Positions 1 through 9,461 of a stretch of DNA of 64,000 nt are shown piece after piece (within the stretch, counting starts at the first letter, position 1; every line of letters begins with the position of its first letter). This stretch comes from Ancylobacter tetraedralis (GTDB lineage: Bacteria > Pseudomonadota > Alphaproteobacteria > Rhizobiales > Xanthobacteraceae): assembly GCF_014195655.1 (NCBI RefSeq), contig NZ_JACICD010000004.1, positions 186,001-250,000 of the forward strand. The letters are read 5' to 3'. The notes under the pieces are model-generated. The model saw only the letters and a list, made by a program, of their open reading frames with translations. It was not told the origin of the DNA and made no database searches. The position numbers were made by a program, and so were the translations under genes.

Positions 1-1
1 G

Positions 2-409
2 AGCGCGAGTGCAATCGCGGTTCCCGCGTCGATGGTCGAGAGCGTTCAGTATCGCCCCGGCTATCAGTCCCGCCCGGCCTATCGGCAGGGGTATCGCCAG
101 GGCCAGAGGCAGGGTTACCGGCAGGGCTTCTACAACAATAGGGGCAACTATTATTATAACGGCCATCGCGGCTACAATTATGCCCGGCCCGGCTATCGCC
201 AGTATAATGGCTGGTGGTTCCCCGCCGGAGCCTTCGCCGCGGGCGCGCTGATCGGCGGTGCCATCGCCGCCCAGCCGCGTCAGGTCGCGCCCGCCGGCAA
301 TGCCCATTACCAGTGGTGCGCGAGCCAGTATCGCTCCTATCGCGCCTCGGATAACAGCTTCCAGCCCAATAACGGGCCGCGCCGGCAGTGCGTCTCGCCC
401 TATGGCTGA
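2..409 (+). CDS. BA14K-like surface protein, 5' end missing
   Basis: The frame is open from the left edge. Its first codons read [10 protein letters not shown], which looks like the end of a signal peptide, so the start codon lies outside the window; an internal ATG at 32 is probably not the start. The mature part has a Tyr/Arg/Gly/Gln-rich stretch with repeated YRQG units, then a hydrophobic Ala/Gly segment ([18 protein letters not shown]). The C-terminus has WCxxxYRSYxxxDNSFQ followed by GPRRQC, the signature of the BA14K family of small Rhizobiales surface or lectin-like proteins. The cellular role is not established. The gene converges on the glycosyltransferase, with a hairpin between them. 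Confidence 0.75.
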   Translation, partial: SASAIAVPASMVESVQYRPGYQSRPAYRQGYRQGQRQGYRQGFYNNRGNYYYNGHRGYNYARPGYRQYNGWWFPAGAFAAGALIGGAIAAQPRQVAPAGNAHYQWCASQYRSYRASDNSFQPNNGPRRQCVSPYG

Positions 410-433
410 CGCTTCCTGAGCGGGGCGCGGAAC

Positions 434-453
434 GGGCCCGGTTCGCCGGGCCC
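434..453. terminator. Stem-loop with TTCG tetraloop between convergent genes
   Basis: GGGCCCGG and CCGGGCCC form a perfect 8-bp stem around a TTCG loop. It lies between the 3' ends of the BA14K-like gene (stop at 409) and the minus-strand glycosyltransferase (stop at 466). There is no T-run on either side, so it may act as a bidirectional terminator or 3'-end stabiliser without being a classic rho-independent site. Confidence 0.5.
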
Positions 454-465
454 TGCCTGCTGCGG

Positions 466-1575
466 TCAGATCGTCCGCAGCAGATCATGCACCGCCTGAC
501 CTATTCCATCCGCGCTGTGGCTTGCTTCAACCCGCTGCAGCGCCTTCGCGCGGATGGAGGTCCACAAGGGCTCGCTGCCATGGAGGCGGATGCAGGCCTG
601 CGCCATATCCACCGGAGCATCCGCCACCAGTGCCTCCACGCCATCACGCCAGCCGAGTTGTTCGGCGAGCAGCGAGGTCATGACGATCGGCACGCCGGCC
701 GAGGCGGCGTCGAGCACCTTCAGCGGAATGCCGGCGGCGAAGCGTGTGGGTGCCACGAAGACCCGTGCCTCCCGGTAGACGCTGGAGAGGTCATCGAGCG
801 CGCCGAGCTTCACCACCCCATCGTCATTGGCGGGAATGTCGGCATGGGCGCGCCCTGCCAGCGTCAACCCCGCCTCGGGAAGGGCGCGACGCACCGAGGG
901 CCATACGTGCTCGCTGAAGAAGCGGATGCTGTCCCCGTTGGGGGTTGAGGGATCGTAGATGGGGCCGACGAAGAGGAAGCCGCTGCGCGCGTGGAAGCTC
1001 GATGGCGTCGCCCGGTAGGTCGAGGCATAGCCGAGCACGCGCACGTCCTTGTGGCCGGCATTGCGGAAGATCGCCGCCTCCTGCCGGTTCACCGCCAGCA
1101 CGACATCGGCATGGCGCACCAGCGCGAGTTCCCGGTTCATCTCCTCGTCGAGATCGGGGCCGTCGGCAAGGCCGAGCACCTTGCGCCGGACGCGCTCGCG
1201 GCTGGAGAACAGGGCCTCCGCATCATAGACCAGCCGCGCCCGCGGGCGCCGGCGCCCATTCCAGAGCGGCAGGAACCGCGCCATATTGTGGGGGCGCGAA
1301 ATGATCACCATGTCGGCCTGGTGGGCCTGTTCGTGAAATGACCTTTCGAGGCTGGTGGAATCGGCATGGCTCCCCTCGGGCGAGGAGCCTCCGTTCGCGT
1401 TGGCCTCCGAGGCAGCCAGCACCCGCACGCGCGCGCCGGAGCGGGCGAGCATGGCGACGATCAGCGCCGCCCGCGGCTGACCCGCCCCCGCCCGCACATC
1501 GGGAACCGCGTCATCGACGAACAGCACGTCGGGCTGGCGAGCCGTCCTTCCGGCGAACGGCCATTTGATCTGCAT
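466..1575 (-). CDS. Glycosyltransferase, GT-B fold (group 1-like)
   Basis: This 369-aa protein is probably a sugar transferase acting on a surface polysaccharide or protein. The N-terminal Rossmann half begins with VLFVDDAVPD near residue 17, followed by a Gly/Ala-rich turn and a second strand ending VRVLA, as in GT-B enzymes. The C-terminal half has FLFVGPIYDPS (about residue 205) and a donor-binding stretch APTRFAAGIPLKVLDAASAG near residue 290, where the usual ExxxxxxxE motif is only partly kept. The start at 1575 has GGGAGGAG about 10 bases upstream. It stands alone, so donor and acceptor cannot be guessed from neighbours. Confidence 0.7.
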   Translation of the reverse strand: MQIKWPFAGRTARQPDVLFVDDAVPDVRAGAGQPRAALIVAMLARSGARVRVLAASEANANGGSSPEGSHADSTSLERSFHEQAHQADMVIISRPHNMARFLPLWNGRRRPRARLVYDAEALFSSRERVRRKVLGLADGPDLDEEMNRELALVRHADVVLAVNRQEAAIFRNAGHKDVRVLGYASTYRATPSSFHARSGFLFVGPIYDPSTPNGDSIRFFSEHVWPSVRRALPEAGLTLAGRAHADIPANDDGVVKLGALDDLSSVYREARVFVAPTRFAAGIPLKVLDAASAGVPIVMTSLLAEQLGWRDGVEALVADAPVDMAQACIRLHGSEPLWTSIRAKALQRVEASHSADGIGQAVHDLLRTI

Positions 1576-1723
1576 TGACCCGCACTCCTCCCAACCGGGC
1601 GCCGCCGTACCGTAGGCGGGATGGGACTATACTGGCGATATGGGCAATTCAATGAGTAAACCGGCCCGGTGAGGCTATTGCCTGCAGAATGGAAGTTTTC
1701 AGATTTGGCTAATTTGCATACGA

Positions 1724-1886
1724 GATGTTTCCGAGTGTTTCCACAGTGGACGAGCGTGTCTTGAACCTTGAAGTCACTCGTCGGGAGCCGTCGGGAAAGG
1801 GCGCGATGTTTCCGAATGTTTCCTCGGCGGACGAGCGTGTCTTGAGCCTTGAAGTCACTCATCGGGATCGGCCGGGAAACGCATCC
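1724..1886. repeat. Imperfect 81-bp direct repeat, two copies
   Basis: Two adjacent copies begin at the ATGTTTCCG blocks at 1725 and 1806 (period 81, exactly 27 codons). Each carries GACGAGCGTGTCTTGA and CTTGAAGTCACTC. On the plus strand both could be read as MFP-VS--DERVL-LEVT, and on the minus strand as SDFK-QDTLV--GN-RKH. The rest of 1576-1925, between the glycosyltransferase and LysR genes, shows no gene. The copies look like an intergenic repeat or a fragment of a duplicated short coding unit. Confidence 0.7.
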
Positions 1887-1925
1887 GCCGGCGCGGAACC
1901 TCAAGCCGATATCCCGGCCGGCGGT

Positions 1926-2843
1926 TCACGCGCCTGCCGCTTCGCCCTCCAGAAAGGCCTGCATCCGCGGGCAGATGAAATCGAGGAAGGTCCGCACGCG
2001 GTGTGGCAGGCGCGGTCCGCCGAGATAGAGCGCGTGGATCGGTTCGTCATCGCCCACCATCGCCTCGGACAGCACCTCGACCAGACGGCCGGCGGTGATA
2101 TCGGGACGCGCGTGATAGTCGCCGAGTCGCGCCAGCCCGACGCCGGCGACTGCCATGCGCCGGACGGTCTCGCCATTATTGGCCAGAAGCGAGCCGCTGA
2201 CGGCGCGGTCGACGATGCGCCCGCGCTCTTTCAACGGCCAGACCGGCGTGCTGCGACGGAAATTGAAGCCGAGGCAATTATGGTGGGCGAGTTCGTCGAT
2301 CGTCCTCGGCTCGCCATGGCGACGCAGATAATCGGGAGACGCGACGATCTTGCGTCGGGGGGCGCCGATCCGGCGCGCGATCATGGTGGAATCCTGCAGC
2401 GGGCCGACGCGGAAGGCAATGTCGGTGCGGTCGAGATAGAGGTCGATGATCTCGTCCGAGAGCGAGACGTCCACCACGATGTTGGGATGAGCCTCCCAGA
2501 AGGCCGGCAGCAGCGGCTCCAGACCCAAAACCCCGAAGGCCACCGAGACGTTCACCCGTATCGTGCCGCCGGCCGTGGCCGCGCCGCGCGACAGGCCCTT
2601 CTCCAGCTCATCCAGCTCGCCGATCAGGGCGAGGCTTTTCTCGTAATAGATCTGTCCCTCCGTGGTGAGCGACAGGCGGCGTGTGGAGCGCTCCAGCAGG
2701 CGCACGCCGAGCCGGGTCTCGATGCGCCCGATGAGCTTGCTTACCGTGGACGGCGTCATCATCAGAAGGCGGGCGGCCTCGGAAAAATTGCCAACCTCGA
2801 CCACCCGCAGGAAGACCTGCATCTCGCCTACGCGATTATCCAT
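1926..2843 (-). CDS. LysR-family transcriptional regulator
   Basis: A 305-aa LysR-type regulator. I chose the ATG at 2843 (MDNRVGEMQVFLRVVE) because the wHTH domain of the family starts within ten residues of the N-terminus; 33 extra codons upstream look untranslated. The helix-turn-helix is FSEAARLLMMTPSTVSKLIG (about 20-39), followed by the typical linker LGVRLLERSTRRLSLTTEG. The substrate-binding domain runs from about residue 90 to the end (GTIRVNVSVAFG, ALYLGGPRLPHRVRTFLDF). It resembles the large group of LysR proteins that usually control a neighbouring oxidoreductase, but the nearest enzyme (the SDR at 3426) is co-oriented and separated by a small gene, so no target is obvious. Confidence 0.9.
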   Translation of the reverse strand: MDNRVGEMQVFLRVVEVGNFSEAARLLMMTPSTVSKLIGRIETRLGVRLLERSTRRLSLTTEGQIYYEKSLALIGELDELEKGLSRGAATAGGTIRVNVSVAFGVLGLEPLLPAFWEAHPNIVVDVSLSDEIIDLYLDRTDIAFRVGPLQDSTMIARRIGAPRRKIVASPDYLRRHGEPRTIDELAHHNCLGFNFRRSTPVWPLKERGRIVDRAVSGSLLANNGETVRRMAVAGVGLARLGDYHARPDITAGRLVEVLSEAMVGDDEPIHALYLGGPRLPHRVRTFLDFICPRMQAFLEGEAAGA

Positions 2844-2858
2844 CTGCCGCCCTTGGCT

Positions 2859-2873
2859 GTGAAATGACTTCAC
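2859..2873. promoter_or_regulatory. Small inverted repeat upstream of the LysR gene
   Basis: GTGAA-N5-TTCAC lies 16-30 bases upstream of the LysR ATG. Dyads of this size in this position are common LysR autoregulatory sites, but the arms are only 5 bp, so this is a weak candidate. Confidence 0.25.
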
Positions 2874-3017
2874 AGATAATGCGGCGATCGCGGTGAACAT
2901 CAAGGCGTGGAGCCCGGCCTCCCGCCTGCCACGCGGCGACATGCGGGATCCGCGGCGTGTAGATGGCGTTCGTGGTCGCTCCGCAGCGCGTGGCAGCCGC
3001 CCGGAGGAGGCGCGGGA

Positions 3018-3209
3018 TCAGCGCGCCAGCTGCTCGCGCTGCTTCAGCAGTTCGTCGAGCTGCGCCTGCTGCTCGGAGATGCGCTCGGCGGCGCGGTCCT
3101 CGTCGGCGGCACCGGAATAGGCGGCAGCCTGCTCGGTGAGTTCCGAGAGGTTGGCGCGCAGGATGGCGATGCGTTCATCGAGCTCGATAAGCGTTGCGGC
3201 GTTCGGCAT
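3018..3209 (-). CDS. Small coiled-coil protein, unknown function
   Basis: A 63-aa protein starting MPNAATLIELDERIAIL at an ATG preceded by AAGGAC at good spacing. It is almost entirely heptad-like Leu/Ile/Ala with Glu/Gln/Arg (LDERIAILRANLSELTEQAA, then QQAQLDELLKQREQLAR), so a single long coiled coil is expected, with no signal peptide or membrane segment. It sits between the LysR and SDR genes on the same strand. I do not recognise the family. Confidence 0.6.
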   Translation of the reverse strand: MPNAATLIELDERIAILRANLSELTEQAAAYSGAADEDRAAERISEQQAQLDELLKQREQLAR

Positions 3210-3425
3210 GGGAATGTCCTTATGTGCGGCCGATGCGATACGCGGCATCGGTCCGTTACCTGTCCCGCGGCGCGTCAGGTCGGAACCGCCGCCGCGCCGC
3301 GGCTTGATCGTCACAGCTTGAGCGCAATGCGATCCCTTGCATAGGCGCGGCCGGTTTTTTCCATGCGAAGCGGTAAAAGGGCCGTCCTCGCATGTGGATA
3401 GGCCGCGCCGGCGTCCGATGAGCGC

Positions 3426-4130
3426 TTACACCGAGCGGGTAAGTCCGCCGTCGACGCGGAGGTTCTGGCCGGTAATGTAGCCGGCCCCGTCCGATGCGAG
3501 GAAAGCGATGGTGGCGGCGATTTCCTCGCTCGTCCCATAGCGCTGCAGCGGCACGCTGGAGCGGCGCTCCTCGGTTGCGGGCAGGCTGTCGATCCAGCCT
3601 GGGAGAACATTGTTCATCCGCACGTTGTCGGGTGCATAGGTGTCGGCGAAGACCTTGGCATAGGCGGCCAGCCCGGCGCGGAACACGGCGGAGGTGGGGA
3701 ACATGGCGCTCGGCTCGAAGGCCCAGGCGGTCGAGATATTGATGATCGTGCCCGACTTCTGGCCCTGCATGACCGGCGCGACCAGCCGGGTCGCGCGGAT
3801 GACGTTCATCAGATAGGTGTCGAGGCCCTTGTGCCAGTCTTCGTCGGTGATCTCGATGATCTGGGCGCGCGGGCCGTGGCCGGCGCTGTTCACCAGCACG
3901 TCGATGCGGCCCCAGCGCGCGAGCGTGCCATCGACCAGACGCTTGAGATCCTCGTTGGACTGGTTGGAGCCGGTCACGCCATGGCCGCCGAGTTCCTCGG
4001 CCAGCGCCTCGCCCTTGCCGGAGGAGGAGAGGATGGCGACCTTGAAGCCGTCCGCCGCGAGCCGGCGCGCCGCCGCCGCGCCCATGCCGCTGCCGCCCGC
4101 GGTGATCAACGCCACTTTTTCGATCGACAT
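3426..4130 (-). CDS. SDR-family oxidoreductase with non-canonical active site
   Basis: A 234-aa classical-size short-chain dehydrogenase/reductase. The cofactor loop TAGGSGMG (10-17) and NSAG (81-84) are present, and the C-terminal ITGQNLRVDGG is typical. The catalytic Ser-Tyr-Lys triad is not. Aligned on the fixed 13- and 4-residue spacings, the positions are Thr134, Ser147 and Arg151. The protein may therefore bind a nucleotide but use different chemistry, or serve as a non-catalytic partner. The ATG at 4130 has AGAGG six bases upstream. The gene is divergent from thiC, whose riboswitch leader begins about 190 bp away. Confidence 0.85.
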   Translation of the reverse strand: MSIEKVALITAGGSGMGAAAARRLAADGFKVAILSSSGKGEALAEELGGHGVTGSNQSNEDLKRLVDGTLARWGRIDVLVNSAGHGPRAQIIEITDEDWHKGLDTYLMNVIRATRLVAPVMQGQKSGTIINISTAWAFEPSAMFPTSAVFRAGLAAYAKVFADTYAPDNVRMNNVLPGWIDSLPATEERRSSVPLQRYGTSEEIAATIAFLASDGAGYITGQNLRVDGGLTRSV

Positions 4131-4316
4131 TTCGGCCTCTTCTGAACCCTGGAAACATGCTTTCTGCGGTTTTCCTACGCCGGTTTTGGACGGATAGAAA
4201 CCGGGATGGCACGGCGGCGCGCGCTTTCCCCATGGCGCGCAGTGGGGCCGCCATAGCCTCGGCGGGCCCGACGCCGGCTTGACAAGGCGCGCGCCGGTGC
4301 GCAGGCTTCGTGCATT

Positions 4317-6367
<2,051 letters not shown>

Positions 6368-6416
6368 GAGCCGGGGCGGGCGGTTGCAGACGCCTCCCGC
6401 CCACGCTTGCAACGAA

Positions 6417-6449
6417 GGGCCAGCCTACCGACGAGGCGAAGGCTGGCCC
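6417..6449 (+). terminator. Stem-loop downstream of thiC
   Basis: GGGCCAGCCT and AGGCTGGCCC form a perfect 10-bp stem with a 13-base loop, 50 bases after the thiC stop. Flanking TTGC and GCAA could extend the pairing after a bulge. There is no T-run. It ends just before the minus-strand gene at 6471, so it may serve both converging genes. Confidence 0.5.
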
Positions 6450-6470
6450 GCAACCGGGCGCCGCGGAGCG

Positions 6471-6680
6471 TCAGCGCTTCAGCCGCTGGTATTCGCTCAT
6501 CCGTTCGGCGAGATCGGCGGGCTGGGGCGTGTCGGATTCAACCGCGCCGCCGCTCATCTCAAGTGCGGCGACCGGCCAGAGCCGCTCCACAAGGGCTGGT
6601 ATCTCATCCGACGGGACGGCCGCCATCTGGGCGTCGATCGCGCAGAGGGCACGCGCACGATGTTCCACATTGCTGTTCAT
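6471..6680 (-). CDS. Small protein, unknown function
   Basis: A 69-aa soluble protein beginning MNSNVEHRARALCAIDAQ. GGAGG lies seven bases before the ATG at 6680; a second ATG directly upstream (6683) is too close. The sequence has an N-terminal amphipathic helix, a Pro-containing middle (VPSDEIPALVERLWPVAALE) and a charged C-terminus ending ERMSEYQRLKR. I do not recognise the family. It is isolated, converging on thiC. Confidence 0.55.
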   Translation of the reverse strand: MNSNVEHRARALCAIDAQMAAVPSDEIPALVERLWPVAALEMSGGAVESDTPQPADLAERMSEYQRLKR

Positions 6681-7067
6681 CATCAAGCCTCCGTTCCGCC
6701 AGACAAGGGGCCGGCGCCACCGGGGAAGCTGCTCCGGCTCAGAGCTGGGCCTCAAAGGCACACCAGCAATCTGAAGTCAGCATAGCACCTGACCACCACT
6801 GTGGAATGCGCAATAGTGCACATAAAAGCGGATCGGGGAGGCTGCTGGATGTCCCGCGCCGGGACGGGATTCGACGAATCCGCTCGGCTCTTGTGCGAGG
6901 TGGATCACTCCCGCTTCCGGCGGTCCAGAAAAGGGTCTCGGATCAGCGCCCCTCGCGCGCCTGTGATCCGTGCGATGACCCTGCCGATGCGGCGGATTTT
7001 ACCGCGGAACGGAGCCGGGGCTGATCCGTTGTCCTGCCAGGGAAACCAGCGGAGAAGGACTTTCGAC
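6681..7067. other. Intergenic stretch with an EcfG-type promoter at its right end
   Basis: No convincing gene is seen in these 387 bases between two divergently placed small genes. The interval holds a dyad GGATTCG-A-CGAATCC at 6867-6881 and the EcfG-like promoter described separately. Confidence 0.5.
7005..7029 (+). promoter_or_regulatory. EcfG-type general stress promoter
   Basis: GGAAC (7005-7009), exactly 16 bases, then CGTT (7026-7029) matches the alphaproteobacterial sigma-EcfG consensus GGAAC-N16/17-cGTT. Transcription would begin near 7035, about 33 bases before the ATG at 7068. The match fits the downstream product, a small hydrophilic protein of the kind found in general stress regulons. 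Confidence 0.6.
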
Positions 7068-7307
7068 ATGGCAGACAATCAGAAGCAGCACGACGAACAC
7101 CACGGCGAGACGGTTCATTCCGGCAATGAGCGCACGCGCGGAACGGATCGCAGGGGCGAGAGCGTCGAGGCGCAGCGCCGCGCGGCCGATCCGCAGCATA
7201 GCCAGACCGGCGCGGTGCATGGCCAGCAGGGCGGCCAGCACGACGAAACCGTTCAGGGCGCCAATGAGCGCACCCGCGATGGCGTGCGCCGGGAAGGCGA
7301 CCGCTAG
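7068..7307 (+). CDS. Small, highly hydrophilic disordered protein (stress-type)
   Basis: A 79-aa protein starting MADNQKQHDEHHGETVHSG with a strong GGAGAAGGA ribosome site. It is made almost only of His, Gln, Asp, Glu, Arg, Gly and Asn, with no hydrophobic core, so it should be intrinsically disordered. A unit of the form QHDE..ETV..NERTR occurs twice (about residues 7-24 and 56-70), with a Gln/His/Gly-rich linker between. Together with the EcfG-type promoter this suggests a hydrophilin-like desiccation or osmotic stress protein. That role is inferred from composition and promoter only. Confidence 0.7.
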   Translation: MADNQKQHDEHHGETVHSGNERTRGTDRRGESVEAQRRAADPQHSQTGAVHGQQGGQHDETVQGANERTRDGVRREGDR

Positions 7308-7330
7308 CACCACCCGATCCGTTCGCAACC

Positions 7331-7362
7331 GAGGCCGCCGCGAACAGGTTTGCGGCGGCCTC
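7331..7362 (+). terminator. Stem-loop after the hydrophilic stress protein gene
   Basis: GAGGCCGCCGC and GCGGCGGCCTC form an 11-bp perfect stem around a 10-base loop, 23 bases after the stop at 7307 and before the minus-strand stop at 7401. It lacks a T-run, so it is terminator-like only. Confidence 0.45.
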
Positions 7363-7400
7363 GCGCGTTCACGCCGCCCGCCGTCGGGCGTGAAGCGCCG

Positions 7401-8528
7401 TCATGCCTCGTCGCGCCAGATCACCCCGGGCCCTATATCCGCCAGCCTGGCGCAGCCGGTCAGCACCATGGCGATTTCCAGTTCGCAACGCAGCAGGTGC
7501 AGCACATGGGCGACGCCGGCCGGCCCTGCCACCGCGAGACCGTAGAGGCACGGCCGCCCCACCAGCACGGCCGCCGCGCCCAGCGCCAGCGCCTTGAGCA
7601 CATCCGTGCCGCGCCGCACCCCGCCATCCATCAGCACCGGCACCCGGCCGGCCACCTGCCGCACCACGCCCGGCAGCGCCTCGATGCTCGCCGGGACGGT
7701 ATCCAGCACCCGCCCGCCATGGTTGGAAACGATGAGCCCATCCGCCCCGTGCCGCAGCGCCAGCTCGGCATCCTCCGCCGTGAGTATGCCCTTGAGGAGG
7801 ATCGGCATTCGCGTGAGCCCGCGCAGCCAGGCAATATCCTCCCAACGCACCGCGACATCGAGGAACCCGCGGAACATCAGGCTCTCGCCCAGCGCCGCCT
7901 CGGCGACATGGCGCGTGTGCAAACCGCGCAGATTCGCGTGCTGCGAGAGCTTGGGCGCACGGTAGCCGGCGCGCTGCTCGCGATTGCGCAGCGCGTGGAT
8001 CGGGGCGTCCACCGTCACCACCAGCGCGCCATAGCCCGCCGCCTCGGCCCGGCGCAGCAGATCGGCGGTGAAGCCGCGATCGTGCTGGATGTAGAGCTGG
8101 AACCAGAGCGGCGCGGCCGAACGCCGGGCGACCCCGGCAATCTCCTCCAGCGTCACATCCGCCTCCGTGCTCACCACCATGCCGGCCCGAGCGCCGCCGG
8201 CACCGATGACACTGGCGATCTCGGCCTCGGGCAGGGCGAGCCCGTGATGGGCGGTGGGCGCCATGAGGATGGGGTGCTCGAAGTGCTGCCCAAACAGGTC
8301 GAGCCCGGTGCCGCCGCCGCGCGAGAAATCAGCCAGCACGCGCGGGCGCAGCTTCAGCCGCTCGAACGCCGCGCGGTTCCAGCGAATAGTGATCTCGTCC
8401 GCCGCGCCGCCGCTATAATAGGCATAGGCCTCGGGCGAAAGCCGCTCGCGGGCGATCGGCTCGTAATCCTCCACCGCCACCACGCCGGGCGGCACATCGA
8501 ATTGTCTGGTCACGACCGCGTCGGACAT
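7401..8528 (-). CDS. FMN-dependent alpha-hydroxy-acid oxidase/dehydrogenase
   Basis: A 375-aa TIM-barrel flavoenzyme of the lactate/glycolate/mandelate oxidase family, oxidising a 2-hydroxy acid to the 2-keto acid. Motifs run in order: YYSGGAADE (about 38-46), LMAPTAHHGL (FMN), VVSTEADV, WFQLYIQHD, VVTVDAP, LLKGILTAEDA, the catalytic SNHGGRVLD (His base plus Arg), LMDGGVRRGTDVLKALALGA, and VGRPCLYG (FMN phosphate). The ATG at 8528 is preceded by GAGG. The usual SNHGGRQL has Val in place of Gln. No neighbour indicates the substrate, so L-lactate dehydrogenase is only one possibility. Confidence 0.88.
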   Translation of the reverse strand: MSDAVVTRQFDVPPGVVAVEDYEPIARERLSPEAYAYYSGGAADEITIRWNRAAFERLKLRPRVLADFSRGGGTGLDLFGQHFEHPILMAPTAHHGLALPEAEIASVIGAGGARAGMVVSTEADVTLEEIAGVARRSAAPLWFQLYIQHDRGFTADLLRRAEAAGYGALVVTVDAPIHALRNREQRAGYRAPKLSQHANLRGLHTRHVAEAALGESLMFRGFLDVAVRWEDIAWLRGLTRMPILLKGILTAEDAELALRHGADGLIVSNHGGRVLDTVPASIEALPGVVRQVAGRVPVLMDGGVRRGTDVLKALALGAAAVLVGRPCLYGLAVAGPAGVAHVLHLLRCELEIAMVLTGCARLADIGPGVIWRDEA

Positions 8529-8861
8529 CAACCCTCACTCGCTCCGGCCCTCGTACGCCCCGGTTCGACGCTCCCGCCGCGCTTCATAATCGCCTGAGCC
8601 GACACGTCCAGCGACAGCGAGGCCGCGAGCGCGCCAAGGGACGCGCCAAGGGGCGTACCAGAGGATTCGGCAATAGGCCCACCAACGGCGCATTAACCGG
8701 CTCCCGCTAGGCTGAATGCGCGAACCGGCGCACGATGGTGACACCACGGGAGCCCGCGCCGATCGGATGGCAGCGCAATCCGATCGGGTCACGCGGTCTC
8801 CATCAATCGCCTGGAGCCGGATCGACGTGCTCGGGACGCGACACGCCCACAGGAGCGGGGG

Positions 8862-9461
8862 ATGGACGAGAACGACCGCCTTCGCGGCGAGACGCCGGCG
8901 CCCTCGCTGCGCGAGGCGATCCGCGCTGCCCGCATCGAAGCCGCCGAACGCTCGGGCGTGATCGTGGAGCTGCGCGATGCCAGCCTCGCGCGCCTCTCCA
9001 TGCTCAACGAGATGCTCGACCCGATCTTCGCCGACGTGCCGCTGGAACATGCCGACCTGTTCGACCGTGGCCTGATGCCCGGCGAGACGCCGCGCCTGTT
9101 CATCGACATGGTGGCGCATGTCTGCCTCGCGCGCGACCGCCGCACCTACCGCTTCCTGCAGGACAGCCGCGCCGGGCGGCGGGTGCTGGTGGAGAGCGCC
9201 AATCCGCACGATGTCATCGACGCCGTCACCCGCTATGTCGCCCGCCGCCTCATCGCCCGCGAGCAGGCCATGGTGGCCGCCTTCTACCCGGCCGAGACCA
9301 CGGGCGAGCCGCATCCCGCTCCCCATCACCCCACGCCGACGCCTGCCGCCCCGGCCCCCGCGCCCGGCCGACTCGCGATGTTCATCCTTGGCCTCGCCGC
9401 CGGCGCGCTCGGCGCCATCGGCGCGGCGGCGCTGCTCGGCGTCGAGGTCAGCCTCCGCTGA
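8862..9461 (+). CDS. Tail-anchored protein, unknown function
   Basis: A 199-aa protein starting MDENDRLRGETP with AGGAGCGGGGG just upstream. Residues about 15-145 are a soluble, helix-rich charged domain (LREAIRAARIEAAERSGVIV...RTYRFLQDSRAGRRVLVESA). A His/Pro/Thr-rich linker (EPHPAPHHPTPTPAAPAPAP) follows, then one C-terminal membrane segment (MFILGLAAGALGAIGAAALL) ending four residues before the stop. The topology is tail-anchored with the domain in the cytoplasm. I do not recognise the family. Its 3' end overlaps that of the convergent phosphoesterase gene by 14 bp. Confidence 0.65.
   Translation: MDENDRLRGETPAPSLREAIRAARIEAAERSGVIVELRDASLARLSMLNEMLDPIFADVPLEHADLFDRGLMPGETPRLFIDMVAHVCLARDRRTYRFLQDSRAGRRVLVESANPHDVIDAVTRYVARRLIAREQAMVAAFYPAETTGEPHPAPHHPTPTPAAPAPAPGRLAMFILGLAAGALGAIGAAALLGVEVSLR

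Noticed and set aside
1725..2867. Long plus-strand open frame antisense to the LysR gene
   Set aside because: It is a GC-rich shadow: the opposite strand has a full LysR protein with clear domain motifs, and the plus-strand translation has no family features.
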